A stretch of DNA of 19,894 bases from CAZLIC01 sp964559535 (GCA_964559535.1 CAZLIC010000080.1:1-19894); one strand, 5' to 3'; shown: positions 5,889-13,756, numbered from the stretch's first letter. Notes: generated from the letters alone by a model not told the origin. Translations and numbers: made by a program.

Positions 5889-7979
5889 ATGAAGATCAGG
5901 CTGCAGGTCAGCGTGGCCGTGACCTTTGCGGTGCTGACGGCGCTGGTGCTGGGGCTGACGGTGAGCCTGTTCTTTGCCAACAACCGCGACCTTGCCATCC
6001 GCACCGCGGGCGATGCGATGGCCGACGCGCAGCAGCGCAGCGAGGCGGCGCTGGTGGCCGAGGTGACCCCTGTGATCCGCGTGGTGGCGACAGCCGCGCG
6101 GTTTGCGGGCGACTTCCCCGATGAGATCGGCACCCGCCGGGGGTTCGACATGCTGGCTGCCGAGTTCGAGGCGCTGGCGTATGTGTATGGCGTGTTCGTC
6201 GCCTTAGATGCGGACGGGCAGTTTGCCCAGGTGGCGCGGATTGCACCGGGAACCGCGGTGTTCGGGCCCGACAAGGTGCCGGTGCCGGAAGGTGCGGTGC
6301 TGGTGCACCGGCTGGTGGGCGGGTCAGCCGCGGCCAGGACCGACCGCATGCAGTTCCTGGCGGCGGACGGTACGGTGCTGCGCACGGTGACGCGGCCGTC
6401 CACGTTTGAGCCGCGGGAACGGCCCTGGTACGCCGATGCGCTGGTTGACGCGAACACCGTGGTCAGCCCGGTGTATGTCTTTGCCAGCAGCGGGCAACCG
6501 GGTGTGACGATGTCCAACCGCTTTGCCGGGCCGGACGGCGCGGTGCGGGGCGTGGTGGGCGTGGACATGTCACTGGGCACGCTGGACGATCTGCTGGCCG
6601 AGATCCGGGTAGACGGGGTGGGCGAGATCTTCCTGCTGGATCGGGCGGGGCGGCTGGTGGCGTCGTCCGAAGCGGCGGGCGGTGCCGGGCAGATTCCGGT
6701 GACCGAGGCGGCACTGGCGCAGGCGCAATCGGCGAGCAGGGACCGGCGGCTGGGCGCAGCAACCGTCCAGTTTGCCATGCCCGGGGTGTGGCGGGGATAC
6801 CTTTTGTCGATGGCACCGATGGCGCCGCTGCTGGGCACCGTGCCGACCCTGGGCGTGATTGTTCCGACCGAGCACTACGTGGGCGGCATCGCAGCGACGA
6901 CGCGGCGGGTTCTGGCCATGTCGGCGGGGGTCGGGCTGGCGGCAATGGCGGCTGTGTTTCTGCTGGCGCGGCTGCTGAGCCAGTCGCTGCGCCGGGTGTC
7001 GGACGAGGCGCGGCGGATCAGCGCGTTTGACCTGGGCGGGCAGTTCGAGATGCGCTCGCGCATCACCGAAGTGGACGAGCTGGGCAGCGCAGTGGCCAAC
7101 ATGAAGAGCAGCCTGGGTTCCTTTGCGGCCTATGTGCCCAAGGATGTGGTGCGGTCGCTGGTGGCTTCGGGCGGGCGGGTGGCGGTGGGCGGCACCTCGC
7201 GCGAGGTGACGCTGATGTTTTCCGACATCGAAGGGTTCACGCGCAAGTCCGAGGCGTTGCCGCCCGAGGTGGCGATGCGCGACCTGTCGCGCTACTTCGA
7301 GGTGATGGCGGCAGCGGTGGCGGCCACTGGCGGCAGCGTGGACAAGTACATTGGCGACGCGGTGATGGCGATCTGGAACGCGCCGGGCGAGGTGGCCGAC
7401 CACGCGGCCGCGGCCTGCCGGGGGGCACTGGCCTGCCATGCCGCCGAGGCGGCCTTGAATGCGCAGTGGGCGGGGGCGATCTTTCCCACGCATACGCGGA
7501 TCGGGCTGCACACGGACCGCGTGGTGGTGGGCAATGTAGGGTCGGCCGACCGGTTGCAGTATACGGCCATCGGCGGGGCGGTGAACCTTGCGTCGCGGGT
7601 GGAGGGGCTGAACAAGGTCTACGGCACGTCGATCCTTGCCACGCAGGCGGTGGTGGACCGGGTGGCGGGCGCGTTCGTGTTCCGCGAGGTCGATCTGGTG
7701 TCGCCCGCGGGCACGACGCGACCGGTGGCGCTGCATGAACTGATCGGTGAAGCGGGGCAGGTCGATGCCGCGGTGCTGCGCGACGTGGAGGCCTGGGGCG
7801 CGGCGCTGGCCGCGTTCCGGCGGTGCGACTGGGCGGGGGCCGGGGCGGCGTTTGCCGCGCTGCGCGGCGGGGTTTGCGGTGACCGGCTGGTGACCCTGTA
7901 TCTGGACCGCTGCGCCGCCTTTGCGGCCGCGCCGCCCGGCGACGGGTGGAATGGCGTGACGGTGCTGAACAGCAAGTGA
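5889..7979 (+). CDS. Membrane adenylate cyclase, dCACHE-HAMP-class III
   Basis: A 696-residue membrane cyclase. TM1 is about 7-29, an extracytoplasmic double-Cache sensor about 30-335, TM2 about 342-364, HAMP about 360-412, and the class III catalytic domain about 436-620, then a C-terminal extension. Catalytic residues are all visible: metal Asp446 (FSDIEGF) and Asp490 (YIGDAV), adenine-selecting Lys486 (SVDKYIG) and Thr559 (QYTAIGG), and the transition-state pair Asn566 and Arg570 (GAVNLASR). Lys plus Thr predicts ATP use and cAMP formation. The sensor has RPWYADA (178-184, with Trp180 and Tyr181) and GVVGVDMSLG (Asp226), which fits small-ligand dCACHE domains, possibly for an amine or amino acid. 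ATG 5889 has GGGGAGAGG upstream. The leader carries the TGGGACA hairpins. Confidence 0.93.
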   Translation: MKIRLQVSVAVTFAVLTALVLGLTVSLFFANNRDLAIRTAGDAMADAQQRSEAALVAEVTPVIRVVATAARFAGDFPDEIGTRRGFDMLAAEFEALAYVYGVFVALDADGQFAQVARIAPGTAVFGPDKVPVPEGAVLVHRLVGGSAAARTDRMQFLAADGTVLRTVTRPSTFEPRERPWYADALVDANTVVSPVYVFASSGQPGVTMSNRFAGPDGAVRGVVGVDMSLGTLDDLLAEIRVDGVGEIFLLDRAGRLVASSEAAGGAGQIPVTEAALAQAQSASRDRRLGAATVQFAMPGVWRGYLLSMAPMAPLLGTVPTLGVIVPTEHYVGGIAATTRRVLAMSAGVGLAAMAAVFLLARLLSQSLRRVSDEARRISAFDLGGQFEMRSRITEVDELGSAVANMKSSLGSFAAYVPKDVVRSLVASGGRVAVGGTSREVTLMFSDIEGFTRKSEALPPEVAMRDLSRYFEVMAAAVAATGGSVDKYIGDAVMAIWNAPGEVADHAAAACRGALACHAAEAALNAQWAGAIFPTHTRIGLHTDRVVVGNVGSADRLQYTAIGGAVNLASRVEGLNKVYGTSILATQAVVDRVAGAFVFREVDLVSPAGTTRPVALHELIGEAGQVDAAVLRDVEAWGAALAAFRRCDWAGAGAAFAALRGGVCGDRLVTLYLDRCAAFAAAPPGDGWNGVTVLNSK

Positions 7980-8122
7980 CACCTGCCGCGCGGGTGCGGC
8001 CGGAGAAGCATTCCCTGCGGACAGAAACCGCTGGATCGACTCGGCGGGCGGATGCAAGGATCGGGTGCCCGCGGCAGTTGTCGGCCGCGCTGAACGACAG
8101 CTTTGACCCAATGGAGGCAGGC

Positions 8123-8776
8123 ATGATCCGGACGCTTTGTGCGCTTGTTTCCGCCGCACAGTTCCTGGCCGCCGCGGGCGCCGCGGCCACGCTGGATTTC
8201 ACCTCGCTGGCTTCCGGCAACCTGGGCGCCAGCGTGACGGTGGGCGGCGTGACCTTCGAGGGGAACACCGCGCTGCTGAACCGGTCGGACACCCATTTCA
8301 CCGATGCCGGGGGTGCGATCTGCGCCAAGCGCGGTTCGGGGCCGAACTGCACCGGCGACATGAACATCCGCTTCGAGGGCAAGGTGAAGAAGCTGCGGTT
8401 CAATTCGGCCGGGTATCAGGCGGGCGATGTGGCGACGATCGTGATCTACCGCGGCGGCGAGGTGGTCGGATCGACCGGGGTTGCCTCGAACGGGCGCATC
8501 GACCTGGGCATCTACAAGAAGATCACCCGGATCAGGATTGAATACGAAGGGGTCGAGGACGGCATGGCCTTCGGCAAGTTCGAGTTCACCCCGGTTACCG
8601 CCGCCCTGCTGAAACTGGACGACCCCGAACCGGCCACCCTTGTCCGGCGTTCGCCGCCGTCGCGGCAGGCGCCTTCGGTGGTGCCGGTTCCGGCCGGGCT
8701 GCCGCTGTTGCTGGCGGCGCTGGGATTGCTGGGCGCGCTGCGCCTGCGCAGCGGACGTCCGCTGCGCCGGTGCTGA
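8123..8776 (+). CDS. Exported protein with VPLPA-CTERM-type sorting tail
   Basis: A 217-residue secreted protein. Residues 1-22 form a signal peptide (ALVSAAQFLAAAGAAA). The mature part looks beta-rich, has a likely disulfide (Cys67, Cys76), and shows no family I recognise; TLDFTSLASGN and VTVGGVTFEG resemble the start of PEP-CTERM substrates. The C-terminus has the three-part sorting signal: VPVPA at 187-191, a hydrophobic segment (GLPLLLAALGLLGALRL, about 192-208), and a basic tail (RSGRPLRRC). This fits the VPLPA-CTERM variant seen in Rhodobacterales, processed by an exosortase. No exosortase is in the window. ATG 8123 is preferred over ATG 8111 because GGAGG at 8113-8117 is properly spaced from it. 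Role at the cell surface or in exopolysaccharide is inferred. Confidence 0.82.
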   Translation: MIRTLCALVSAAQFLAAAGAAATLDFTSLASGNLGASVTVGGVTFEGNTALLNRSDTHFTDAGGAICAKRGSGPNCTGDMNIRFEGKVKKLRFNSAGYQAGDVATIVIYRGGEVVGSTGVASNGRIDLGIYKKITRIRIEYEGVEDGMAFGKFEFTPVTAALLKLDDPEPATLVRRSPPSRQAPSVVPVPAGLPLLLAALGLLGALRLRSGRPLRRC

Positions 8777-8954
8777 CGGCCACAAAAAACAGACGGCGGG
8801 GTATGGGGCCGCACGGGCGGCAATCGCCCCCTGGTACGGCGCCACACTAGGCTGCCCGCATGAGCCGGAGGAACCGGCCGGGGCCGGGCCGTCTGCCCGC
8901 GACCCAGGGGAGCGACATCCGCGCCGCCCCGGCGCGACATCTGGGAGGAGACCC

Positions 8955-10223
8955 ATGCGCAGAGCATTCATCGGCACCGTGTCCGCGGCGGCGCTTCTGA
9001 TCCCCGGCCTGGCCTTCGGGCAGGACACCATCAAGATCGGCGTGCTGGCCGCGCTGGAAGGCACCTTTGCCGAAGGCGCCAAGGACAGCGTGCGCAACGT
9101 CGAACTGGCCATCAATCAGGCCGGCGGCATGGCCGGCGGCAAGACGCTGGAGTTCATCGTTGCCCCCACCGACACCACGCCCGACACCACCGTGCGCCAG
9201 GCGCGCAAGCTGATCGAGCAGGACGGCGTCGACTTCATCATCGGGCCGCTGTCGGGGTCCGAGGGGATCGCGATGCGCGACTACTCGAAGACCATCCCCG
9301 ACAAGACCGTGATCAACGGCATCTCGGGCGCGCTGGAAACCACCTGGGTCGATCCCTCGCCCAACTTCTTCCGCTTCAACCTGGACGGGGCGCAGTGGGG
9401 GCAGGGGCTTGGGTCCTATGCCTACAACGTGAAGGGCTGGAAGACGGTGGCCACCATCGCCGCCGACTATTCCTTTGGCTACACGAACTTCCTGGGCTTC
9501 GCGGTGGACTATTGCCGCGCCGGTGGCGACATCGTCGAACGCTTCTGGATCCCGCTGGGTTCGTCGGACTTTGGCGGCATCATCGCGCAACTGCCCGATG
9601 ACGTGGACGCGATCTATCTGGGCGTGGGTGGCACCGATGCCATCAACTTCCTGAACCAGTACGAACAGGCGGGTGCCGACACCAACCTGATCGGCGGCAC
9701 GATCATGGCCGACCAGACGGTGCTGACCTCGAAGGGCCGCGCGAAAGAGGCGCTGGTGGGCACGCCGACCAGTGGCGCGCTGGCCGAGGACAACCCGGCG
9801 CCGGAATGGCAGGCCTATGTGAAGGCCTATCAGGAGGCGTTCCCGGAAGGCGAGCGGTTCCCGACGCCGTCGCTGTTCGGCGTGGGCTACTATGTGGCGA
9901 CGCTGGCCGCCATCCAGGCGCTGAACGAAGTGGGCGGCGATCTGTCCGACGGTCAGGCCAAGTTCCACGCGGCGCTGTCGGCCCTGCAACTGCAGACGCC
10001 GCTGGGTCTGGTGACGCTGAACGAGAACCGCCAGGCCTCGGGCACCGTCTATGTGAACGAAGTGGTCGAGAATGCGGACGGCACGCTGTCCAACAAGATG
10101 GTGGCGACGCAGGAAAACGTGACGCAGACGCTGGGCATGACCAAGGAAGAGTTCACTGCCATGGGCCTGCCGTCGCGCGATACGCCCGACTGTGCGGCGC
10201 TGCGCGCTGCGGCGGGCAACTGA
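8955..10223 (+). CDS. ABC transporter substrate-binding protein, branched-chain/aromatic type
   Basis: A 422-residue periplasmic binding protein (Peripla_BP_6, LivK-like). The signal peptide is residues 1-22 (SAAALLIPGLAFG, cleavage near QD). Mature features: IKIGVLAALEGTFAEGA (26-42), then EDGVDF-like IEQDGVDFIIGPLSGSEG (87-104), and ISGALETTW in the ligand cleft. ATG 8955 follows GGAGGAG by 4 bases. LivK-type proteins bring branched-chain amino acids, short amides or aromatic acids to a LivHMGF permease. No permease or ATPase gene is within the window, so this is an orphan or its partners are elsewhere. The downstream oxidoreductase and the pca genes make an aromatic acid ligand a reasonable guess, but not more. 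The gene ends in a tandem-hairpin terminator. Confidence 0.92.
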   Translation: MRRAFIGTVSAAALLIPGLAFGQDTIKIGVLAALEGTFAEGAKDSVRNVELAINQAGGMAGGKTLEFIVAPTDTTPDTTVRQARKLIEQDGVDFIIGPLSGSEGIAMRDYSKTIPDKTVINGISGALETTWVDPSPNFFRFNLDGAQWGQGLGSYAYNVKGWKTVATIAADYSFGYTNFLGFAVDYCRAGGDIVERFWIPLGSSDFGGIIAQLPDDVDAIYLGVGGTDAINFLNQYEQAGADTNLIGGTIMADQTVLTSKGRAKEALVGTPTSGALAEDNPAPEWQAYVKAYQEAFPEGERFPTPSLFGVGYYVATLAAIQALNEVGGDLSDGQAKFHAALSALQLQTPLGLVTLNENRQASGTVYVNEVVENADGTLSNKMVATQENVTQTLGMTKEEFTAMGLPSRDTPDCAALRAAAGN

Positions 10224-10238
10224 CCTGACATGAGCCTT

Positions 10239-10305
10239 GCCGGGGCGGCTGCCGCCCCGGCTGCGCAACCGGCCCGCGCCGCCGTGGCGGTGCGGGCCGT
10301 CCTTT
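10239..10305 (+). terminator. Tandem hairpin intrinsic terminator after the binding protein
   Basis: The first hairpin is a perfect palindrome: GCCGGGGCGGC (10239-10249) and GCCGCCCCGGC (10251-10261). The second pairs GGCCCGCGCCGCC (10271-10283) with GGCGGTGCGGGCC (10286-10298), one G-U pair, and is followed by GTCCTTTAT. The second is a good intrinsic terminator. The T-containing tail runs directly into the next gene's possible ATG (10306). Confidence 0.65.
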
Positions 10306-10323
10306 ATGGGGCCCAGTCGCGCG

Positions 10324-11382
10324 ATGTCCCTGATTGCCTACCTGACCCGCATCCATTTTGCCGACCGCGTGGCCGAAGACGCCCTGCCGGTCGAGTTGCG
10401 CGCGCTGGGCGTGCGACGGCCTGCGGTGGTGACCGATGCTGCGGGCGAGGCGGATGACCTGTTCGACCGTATCTGCGACGGATTGCCCCCCGAGGTGCGG
10501 CCGGTCCCCTTGCGGCGGGCCGAGGCAGCAGATGCCGCAGTGCTGGCGCGGCTGGCCGAGGCATTTCGCCTGGGCGCCTGCGACGCTGTGATCGGGTTGG
10601 GCGGGCCGGTGGCGATGGACCTGGCCCGCGCGCTGGGGCGGGCTGCGGCGGGCGATCCGGTTCCGGTGGTGGTGCTGCCCACCACGACGGCCAGCGTGGG
10701 CATCGGGCCCTTGCCGCGGGCGCTGGGCGGGCCGGGCGGCGCGGTGCCCTCGGTGGTGCTGTGCGACCCGACGCTGACCATGGCGCAGGACGCGGCAGAT
10801 ACGGCGGCGGCCGGCATGGATGCGCTGACGCACTGCATCGAGGCGTGGCTGGGCACGGCCTGGAACCCGCCGGCCGATGGCATGGCGCTGGACGGTGCAC
10901 GGCGGGCGGGGGCGTGGCTGTCGCGCGCGGTGGCCGACGGGCAGGATCTGGAGGCGCGGCGCGAGTTGCTGGCGGCGGCGCTGAACGCGGGGCTGGCCAG
11001 CCAGAAGGGGCTGGGGGCGGTGCATGCGCTGGCGCATGCGCTGGAGGCCGAAGCTGGTTTGGCGGCGGGTACGGCGCGGCGGCATGGCTGGTGGCATGCG
11101 GCGCTGCTGCCGCCGGTGATCGCCTTCAATGCGCCCGCGGTGGCCGACCGGTTTGCGCCGCTGGCCGCGGCGCTGGGCCTGCCTGCGGATGGTGACCTGA
11201 CCGGGGCCGTGGCGCGGCTGGGCGCGCGGGTGGGCCTGCCGCGGGGCGTGCGCGGGCTGGGGCTGGACCGCGCGGCGATGGTGCGGGTGGCGGCGCGGGC
11301 GGCGGAAGACCCGGCCAACCTGACCAATCCGCGGCATGCCGTGGCGGCCGATTACCTGCGCATGCTGGAGGCCGCGCTGTAG
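10324..11382 (+). CDS. Iron-type alcohol dehydrogenase / maleylacetate-reductase-like
   Basis: A 352-residue group III (iron-containing) dehydrogenase. Residues 1-125 are the NAD(P) domain; the usual GGGSxxD is here GLGGPVAMD (91-99), and PTTTASVG (119-126) matches the PTTxGTGS region. Metal ligands by family: Asp166 and His170 (MDALTHCIEA), His234 and His238 (AVHALAHALEA), His254 (RRHGWW). The spacing from His234 to His254 is 20 residues, against 14 between the matching ligands of FucO, so a 6-residue insertion is present. Related enzymes are maleylacetate reductases and short alcohol dehydrogenases. ATG 10324 gives the family's typical N-terminus; in-frame ATG 10306 would add six residues. 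Neither has a clear Shine-Dalgarno sequence, and the start abuts the preceding terminator. Confidence 0.82.
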   Translation: MSLIAYLTRIHFADRVAEDALPVELRALGVRRPAVVTDAAGEADDLFDRICDGLPPEVRPVPLRRAEAADAAVLARLAEAFRLGACDAVIGLGGPVAMDLARALGRAAAGDPVPVVVLPTTTASVGIGPLPRALGGPGGAVPSVVLCDPTLTMAQDAADTAAAGMDALTHCIEAWLGTAWNPPADGMALDGARRAGAWLSRAVADGQDLEARRELLAAALNAGLASQKGLGAVHALAHALEAEAGLAAGTARRHGWWHAALLPPVIAFNAPAVADRFAPLAAALGLPADGDLTGAVARLGARVGLPRGVRGLGLDRAAMVRVAARAAEDPANLTNPRHAVAADYLRMLEAAL

Positions 11383-11383
11383 T

Positions 11384-11401
11384 GCAGCATGCACATGCTG
11401 C
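11384..11401. promoter_or_regulatory. 18-base inverted repeat between dehydrogenase and AraC gene
   Basis: GCAGCATG (11384-11391) and CATGCTGC (11394-11401) form a perfect 8-base inverted repeat with a 2-base spacer. It begins 2 bases after the dehydrogenase stop and lies about 20 bases upstream of the candidate -35 of the AraC gene. There is no T run. It could be an operator for the AraC gene or a weak 3' stem of the dehydrogenase mRNA. Confidence 0.45.
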
Positions 11402-11420
11402 GGTGCGGCGGGACAAACTG

Positions 11421-11449
11421 TTGGACGGCAAGGGATTCTGCCCTAGCCT
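11421..11449 (+). promoter_or_regulatory. candidate sigma-70-type promoter of the AraC gene
   Basis: TTGGAC (11421-11426) and TAGCCT (11444-11449) are separated by exactly 17 bases. The start would fall near 11456, leaving about 36 bases of leader before ATG 11492. The -10 is a moderate match. Confidence 0.4.
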
Positions 11450-11491
11450 GTTGGCAAAGATGCGGCGCAAGACCGTGGAAGGGAGGAGACC

Positions 11492-12328
11492 ATGAGCACT
11501 GCCCTGGCCGTGTTTCACGGCGTTTTCGGCCGTGTCTGCCTGTATTCCATGGACCGCGCGATGGTGCCGCACGGCCACCGCGAAGGGCACCTGATCTTCC
11601 ACGTCAGCGGGCCTGCGGGGCAGCTGGTGGTGGACGAGCGGCGGTTTCCGCTGTCGCCGGGGCAGGCGGTGGCGATCAGCCCCTGGCAGACACACTACTA
11701 TGCGCCGGTGGTGACGGCCGAACCGACGCTGGCGCTGGTGCTGTACATCCGTCCGTCGTGGTTTCTGGACGTGGCGCGGCGCGCGCAGGCGTCCTTGCGG
11801 TTCGGGCGGGTGGGGGTCGAGGTGACGGACCTGCTGGCGCGGCATGTCTATGCCATTGCGCATGCCATGCTGGACCCGGACCGCGACGATCCGACGATTG
11901 CCGAGCGGCTGTGTTTGCTGACGCAGGGTGCCTTCGACCAGTCGTGGCAGTGGACAGAACGGGGCGGGCTGTTCACCGGCCCGGCCTGGCCCAAGCGCGA
12001 CTACCGCATCCGCAACGCGGTGCGGCTGTTCCAGGACCGGCTGTGCGACACGCTGGAACTGGACGAGGTGGCGCGCGAGGTGGGGCTTTCGCGGCCCCAC
12101 TTCTTCAAGCTGTTCCGCGAACAGGTGGGGGTGACGCCCAACATTTACCTGAACGCGCTGCGGATGGAGCGGGCGATTGACCGGCTGGCGGGCACGGCCG
12201 AGGCGGTGAGCGAGATCGGCCTGGACCTGGGCTTTTCCAGCCAGGCGAGCTTTTCGCGCTTTTTCATCGCGAACGGCGTGGTGCCGCCCAGCGAATACCG
12301 CCGGTCGGTGCACGTCGCGCATGCCTGA
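11492..12328 (+). CDS. AraC family transcriptional regulator
   Basis: A 278-residue AraC/XylS regulator. The N-terminal half is a cupin-like sensor: PHGHREGHLIFHVSG (26-40) and LSPGQAVAISPWQTHYYAP (54-72). The C-terminal half (about 172-272) has two HTH motifs: LDEVAREVGLSRPHFFKLFRE (190-210) and SEIGLDLGFSSQASFSRFF (240-258). ATG 11492 follows GGGAGGAG by 3 bases. It is convergent with pcaG, 21 bases apart, and lies directly downstream of the iron-type dehydrogenase. AraC activators such as PobC/PobR control aromatic catabolism, so pcaHG, the dehydrogenase or the binding-protein gene are candidate targets; this is by neighbourhood only. The effector is unknown; the sensor half is short for PobR. 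Confidence 0.92.
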   Translation: MSTALAVFHGVFGRVCLYSMDRAMVPHGHREGHLIFHVSGPAGQLVVDERRFPLSPGQAVAISPWQTHYYAPVVTAEPTLALVLYIRPSWFLDVARRAQASLRFGRVGVEVTDLLARHVYAIAHAMLDPDRDDPTIAERLCLLTQGAFDQSWQWTERGGLFTGPAWPKRDYRIRNAVRLFQDRLCDTLELDEVAREVGLSRPHFFKLFREQVGVTPNIYLNALRMERAIDRLAGTAEAVSEIGLDLGFSSQASFSRFFIANGVVPPSEYRRSVHVAHA

Positions 12329-12349
12329 GGCCGCGGCCCGGGATTGCGG

Positions 12350-12970
12350 TCAGACGTCGATGAACACCGTTTCGCCCGGACCCTGCAGGCGGATGTCGAA
12401 GCGGTAGGTGGCGGGGCCGGTCTGGGTGGCGATCAGCGTCTGTCGGCGCACCACCTGTTCGACCGAGCACAGCACGGGGTCGGCGGCGAGCAAGGCCTGG
12501 TCCTGCGGAAAGTACATGCGGGTGTTCAGGCCGATGTTGATGCCCCGCGCCACCAGCCACAGGCTGATGTGCGGCGCCTGCATCTGGCCCGTTGTACGGG
12601 CGGGCGTCGGGCCGGGGCGGATGGTGTCGAAGGCCCAAAGGCCCGTCTCGAAGTCGGGAATGATCCGGCCCCAGCCGCGGAACCCGGGTGCCGCCTGGGC
12701 ATGGCGCGGGTCTTCGGGGTGAGGGTAGATGCCCTGCGCGTCGGCCTGCCAGACCTCGATCAGCACGTCGCGGACCGGCGAACCGGTGCCGTCGAACACC
12801 TGCCCCTCGACACGGATCCGCTCGCCCGGCACCCTGGGCGGGGCGATGGTCTGGCCCAGTTCCTGATCGAAGGTCCGGAACCCGGCGGCACCCGGCGCAA
12901 GGCCGATGTGCACATAGGGCCCCGCCGTCTGCGAGGGGGTTTCGCGGAGGTATCCCAGCGGATCGGTCAT
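12350..12970 (-). CDS. pcaG: Protocatechuate 3,4-dioxygenase, alpha subunit
   Basis: A 206-residue alpha subunit of the intradiol dioxygenase that cleaves protocatechuate to 3-carboxy-cis,cis-muconate. Seen: TPSQTAGPYVHIGL (11-24), RIRVEGQVFDGTGSPV (51-66), IEVWQADAQGIYPHPED (71-87), DTIRPGP (115-121), APHISLWLVARGI (132-144) and the terminal FDIRLQG. The alpha subunit keeps the fold but not the iron ligands, as expected: the second HIH-like position is HISLWL. ATG 12970 starts 4 bases after the pcaH stop, with AGGAA inside the end of pcaH, so the two are translationally linked and made in equal amounts for the (alpha-beta)n complex. Convergent with the araC gene; the short gap contains the palindrome GGCCGCGGCC (12329-12338). 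Confidence 0.95.
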   Translation of the reverse strand: MTDPLGYLRETPSQTAGPYVHIGLAPGAAGFRTFDQELGQTIAPPRVPGERIRVEGQVFDGTGSPVRDVLIEVWQADAQGIYPHPEDPRHAQAAPGFRGWGRIIPDFETGLWAFDTIRPGPTPARTTGQMQAPHISLWLVARGINIGLNTRMYFPQDQALLAADPVLCSVEQVVRRQTLIATQTGPATYRFDIRLQGPGETVFIDV

Positions 12971-12974
12971 GATG

Positions 12975-13697
12975 TCAGTTTCCTTCCGGCCGGTTTTCGA
13001 ACAGCGTGGACCGCCGCCCGCGCAGCACGATGTCGAACCTGTAGGCCAGGCAGTCCATCGGCACCGCGGCGTTCATGTCCAGCCTTGCGATCAGCCGCTG
13101 CACGGACTCGGGGTCGGGCAGGGTGCGGACGATGGGGCACAGCGGGATCAGCGGGTCGCCCTCGAAGTACAGCTGGGTGATCAGCCGCTGGCAGAAGCCG
13201 CTGCCGAAGACGGACACGTGGATGTGCCGGGGGCGCCAGCTGTTGACGTGGTTCAGCCAGGGGTAGGGGCCGGGCTTGATGGTGCGGAAGGCGTAGTGGC
13301 CCGTGTCATCCGTCAGAGTGCGGCCGCAGCCGCCGAAGTTGGGGTCAAGCGCGCCCAGATAGGTGTCATTCCGGTGCCGGTAGCGGCCCGAGGCATTGGC
13401 CTGCCAGATTTCCACCAGCGTACGCGGAACGGGGCGGGCATTTTCGTCCAGCACCCGGCCGTGCAGGATCATGCGTTCGCCCACCGGGGCACCGCCGTGC
13501 TGGAAGTTCACGGTCAGGTCGTTGTCCTGCGGGGCGATGTCGCCATGGCCGAAGGTGGGCCCGGTGATTTCGCTGGGTGTCTGGCGCAGGGTCAGCAGCG
13601 GCAGCTGCGGCGACCGGCTGACGCTGGTCTTGTAGGCGGGGTGGTGGGCAGGCGGGTGCAGCGTGCGGTCGCGCTGGTAGAAATCGGCGGGCGTCAT
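12975..13697 (-). CDS. pcaH: Protocatechuate 3,4-dioxygenase, beta subunit
   Basis: A 240-residue catalytic beta subunit. The four non-haem Fe(III) ligands are all present and spaced as in the Pseudomonas enzyme: Tyr106 (GRYRHR), Tyr145 (PGPYPW), His158 and His160 (RPRHIHVSVFG), with Arg155 beside them. Tyr-Tyr distance is 39, Tyr-His 13, His-His 2. The N-terminal TPSEITGPTFG (40-50) is family-typical. ATG 13697 has AAGGAG (13703-13708 on the complement) at a 5-base spacing. It is the first gene of a pcaHG pair; no pcaB, pcaC, pcaD, pcaQ or pcaIJ is in the window, so the remaining beta-ketoadipate steps must be coded elsewhere. The upstream region carries an inverted repeat (13757-13786). Confidence 0.96.
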   Translation of the reverse strand: MTPADFYQRDRTLHPPAHHPAYKTSVSRSPQLPLLTLRQTPSEITGPTFGHGDIAPQDNDLTVNFQHGGAPVGERMILHGRVLDENARPVPRTLVEIWQANASGRYRHRNDTYLGALDPNFGGCGRTLTDDTGHYAFRTIKPGPYPWLNHVNSWRPRHIHVSVFGSGFCQRLITQLYFEGDPLIPLCPIVRTLPDPESVQRLIARLDMNAAVPMDCLAYRFDIVLRGRRSTLFENRPEGN

Positions 13698-13756
13698 CTC
13701 GGCTCCTTTGTCGCCCTGGCGGTGGCCGGGCCAAGGGGGCCGGGCCGCCGGGCAGG

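Noticed and set aside
8860..8954. Short ORF beginning ATGAGCCGGAGG ahead of the binding protein
   Set aside because: No ribosome site, Arg/Pro/Gly-rich translation, and it overlaps the Shine-Dalgarno sequence of the real gene.
9000..10270. Long minus-strand open frame opposite the binding-protein gene
   Set aside because: Arg/His/Gln-rich antisense translation with no domain; the plus strand has a signal peptide, a Shine-Dalgarno sequence and clear family motifs.
12329..12349. Bidirectional terminator between araC and pcaG
   Set aside because: GGCCGCGGCC is a palindrome, but too short to form a stable stem-loop and without T runs on either side.
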